Assembly (NCBI GenBank): GCA_900758315.1
Contig: CAAERF010000420.1
Location: 1-7,112 of the forward strand
Source: an uncultured Oscillospiraceae bacterium
Lineage (GTDB): Bacteria; Bacillota; Clostridia; Oscillospirales; Oscillospiraceae
Reading direction: 5' to 3'
DNA length: 7,112 nt
The translations under genes and the position numbers were made by a program. Positions 6,634 through 7,112 of this stretch are shown here, piece by piece. Below the pieces are notes generated by a model that worked only from the letters and a program-made list of their open reading frames with translations, did not search any database and had not been told where the DNA came from. The first letter of the stretch is position 1; each line of letters starts with the position of its first letter.

Positions 6634-6674
6634 CTGCCCCGTCCGGGGAAAGAAAAAACCGTTGGACGGGGCAG
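6634..6674. repeat. Perfect 11-bp-arm inverted repeat downstream of the exporter genes
   Basis: CTGCCCCGTCC (6634-6644) pairs exactly with GGACGGGGCAG (6664-6674) across a 19-base A-rich loop. The left arm can instead form a compact hairpin with its own right flank, CCCCG (6637-6641) with CGGGG (6644-6648), so two mutually exclusive folds exist. No T tract follows, so it is not a standard intrinsic terminator; it may protect the 3' end of the exporter mRNA or take part in attenuation. Confidence 0.8.
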
Positions 6675-6709
6675 ATGATTTCCTGCGCACATTTAGCTCA
6701 TTATTCTGT

Positions 6710-6738
6710 CGGCGGTTTTGATGGACTCAGGGCCGCCG
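6710..6738. repeat. Short GC-rich hairpin
   Basis: CGGCGG (6710-6715) pairs with CCGCCG (6733-6738) around a 17-base loop and is followed by TTTCTTT (6739-6745). It could be a weak terminator or pause site, but the stem is short and the T tract interrupted. Confidence 0.4.
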
Positions 6739-6776
6739 TTTCTTTGCGTTAACACAAACCAATGACGACTTGCAGG

Positions 6777-6812
6777 GACACGGCAACCGATGGGAGGTTA
6801 TTTTGCCGTGTC
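6777..6812. repeat. Perfect 10-bp-arm inverted repeat
   Basis: GACACGGCAA (6777-6786) pairs exactly with TTGCCGTGTC (6803-6812) across a 16-base loop that contains GGGAGG (6792-6797), a Shine-Dalgarno-like string presented in the loop. No T run follows, so a terminator role is unlikely; a leader RNA element or protein-binding palindrome is more plausible. Confidence 0.75.
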
Positions 6813-6935
6813 TACTTTACTATTCTATTTCTCCTGTGATCTGCACCAGTCAAAAAAAGTTCGTACCCGCCGTCGGGGTATTCTGGGTATGAATATGAAC
6901 ACAGAAATCATGTGAATAGATTTTATAATTCTTCT

Positions 6936-6969
6936 ACGCCTGTCTGCATTTTGCAGACAGGCGTTTTTT
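6936..6969 (+). terminator. Strong rho-independent terminator
   Basis: A 12-bp stem, A-CGCCTGTCTGC (6936-6947) with GCAGACAGGCG-T (6953-6964), has a five-base loop and is followed immediately by T's through 6969. On the plus strand this is a textbook intrinsic terminator, and the first convincing one after the exporter operon, 367 bases beyond its last stop codon. On the minus strand no T run follows, so it acts rightward only. It may end the exporter transcript or serve as an attenuator for a gene beyond the window. Confidence 0.9.
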
Positions 6970-7042
6970 GTCGTTTTCTTGGGTTTTGTGTCGGCTGTCG
7001 ATCACCTCCTGTATCTATCCCTTGCAACGCAACGATGAAATA

Positions 7043-7070
7043 GGAGGTGCAGCGCATGGATTCTTCCTAA
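7043..7070 (+). other. Strong ribosome binding site with four-codon frame (MDSS)
   Basis: AGGAGGT-type Shine-Dalgarno (about 7042-7048) stands 7 bases before ATG at 7056, but the frame closes after four codons at TAA (7068-7070). ATTCTT (7060-7065) and AAGAAT (7070-7075) form a weak hairpin followed by TTTTT. It may be a minimal leader peptide, or a start site whose gene has been lost or frameshifted. Confidence 0.3.
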
Positions 7071-7112
7071 AGAATTTTTTCAAAAATTTTTCTGCGCGTT
7101 TGCCAAAACGCA

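Larger units (their letters stand above)
6570..7112. other. 543-bp gene-free tail rich in hairpins and tiny frames
   Basis: No convincing protein gene lies here. Contents in order: two TTAATTG repeats (6582-6588, 6594-6600); an orphan Shine-Dalgarno GAGGAG (6607-6612) with no ATG after it; inverted repeats at 6634-6674, 6710-6738 and 6777-6812; two 25-codon frames in the same reading frame (6675-6752 and 6762-6839), both with weak or no ribosome binding site; a short frame MNMNTEIM (6889-6915); TACCC (6864-6868), which can pair with GGGTA at either 6876-6880 or 6885-6889; a -10-like TATAAT (6924-6929) without a good -35; a strong terminator (6936-6969); a strong ribosome binding site with a four-codon frame (7043-7070); and a 6-bp hairpin at 7096-7111. 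The set looks like an attenuator-style leader or mobile-element backbone rather than random spacer. That interpretation is inference. Confidence 0.5.

Noticed and set aside
6634..6674. Inverted repeat read as the exporter operon's intrinsic terminator
   Set aside because: No T run follows on the plus strand and the loop is 19 bases; the structure at 6936-6969 fits a terminator far better.
6439..6690. 83-codon minus-strand frame across the 3' end of ABC subunit 2
   Set aside because: Mostly antisense to a conserved ATPase domain, no good ribosome binding site, low-complexity translation.
6675..6839. Two 25-codon frames (6675-6752 and 6762-6839) as real genes
   Set aside because: Start contexts are weak or lack a ribosome binding site and no family is recognised; kept only as possible leader peptides within the tail.
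6570..7112. Insertion sequence or transposon end
   Set aside because: No transposase fragment, no matched terminal repeats and no target duplication can be seen inside the window.

Overview
The window looks like accessory DNA from a low-to-mid G+C Gram-positive bacterium, most likely a gut Clostridia-type Bacillota. The reasons are the consensus AGGAGG-type ribosome binding sites ahead of most genes, the closest recognisable families (Firmicutes-type cardiolipin synthase, CrtO-type acyltransferase, UgtP/MGDG-synthase-type glycosyltransferase, BmrCD/LmrCD/EfrCD-type heterodimeric ABC exporter) and a classical U-tract terminator. No rRNA, tRNA, CRISPR array, integrase or transposase is visible. 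Species and element type cannot be fixed from the sequence alone.

Layout: two operons diverge from one control region (about 2911-3100). Leftward (minus strand) run a TetR-family regulator (2910-2383), a full cardiolipin synthase (2363-846), a CrtO-like acyltransferase (838-377) and the first 122 codons of an MGDG-synthase/UgtP-like glycosyltransferase (367 to the window edge at 1). Gaps are 19, 7 and 9 bp, with ribosome binding sites overlapping the preceding stop codons at the last two junctions, so this is one transcription unit. Rightward (plus strand) run two overlapping genes for the halves of a heterodimeric ABC exporter (3101-4846 and 4827-6569). Their nucleotide-binding domains show complementary defects: ABC1 lacks the catalytic Glu and switch His, and ABC2 lacks a canonical LSGGQ. 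This is the signature of asymmetric exporters with one active and one degenerate ATP site.

The control region holds a TTGACA-16-TATTCT promoter for the exporter and, overlapping it on the other strand, an extended -10 (TGCTAGAAT) for the regulator operon. It also holds two imperfect dyads (2940-2965 and 3016-3045) that are plausible operators for the TetR protein.

The last 543 bases (6570-7112) carry no convincing gene. They are dense in inverted repeats (6634-6674, 6710-6738, 6777-6812), tiny open frames and a strong intrinsic terminator (6936-6969), and end with a strong Shine-Dalgarno next to a four-codon frame. This looks like either a leader/attenuator for a gene beyond the window or mobile-element backbone.

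Working idea (inference): a TetR-type sensor controls both a lipid-remodelling set (cardiolipin, glycolipid synthesis, acylation of a glycosylated lipid) and a multidrug/lipid/peptide-type exporter, as a combined envelope-defence module against a membrane-active compound. The two operons differ clearly in base composition, and the 3' end of the second ABC gene shifts again, so the locus looks mosaic.
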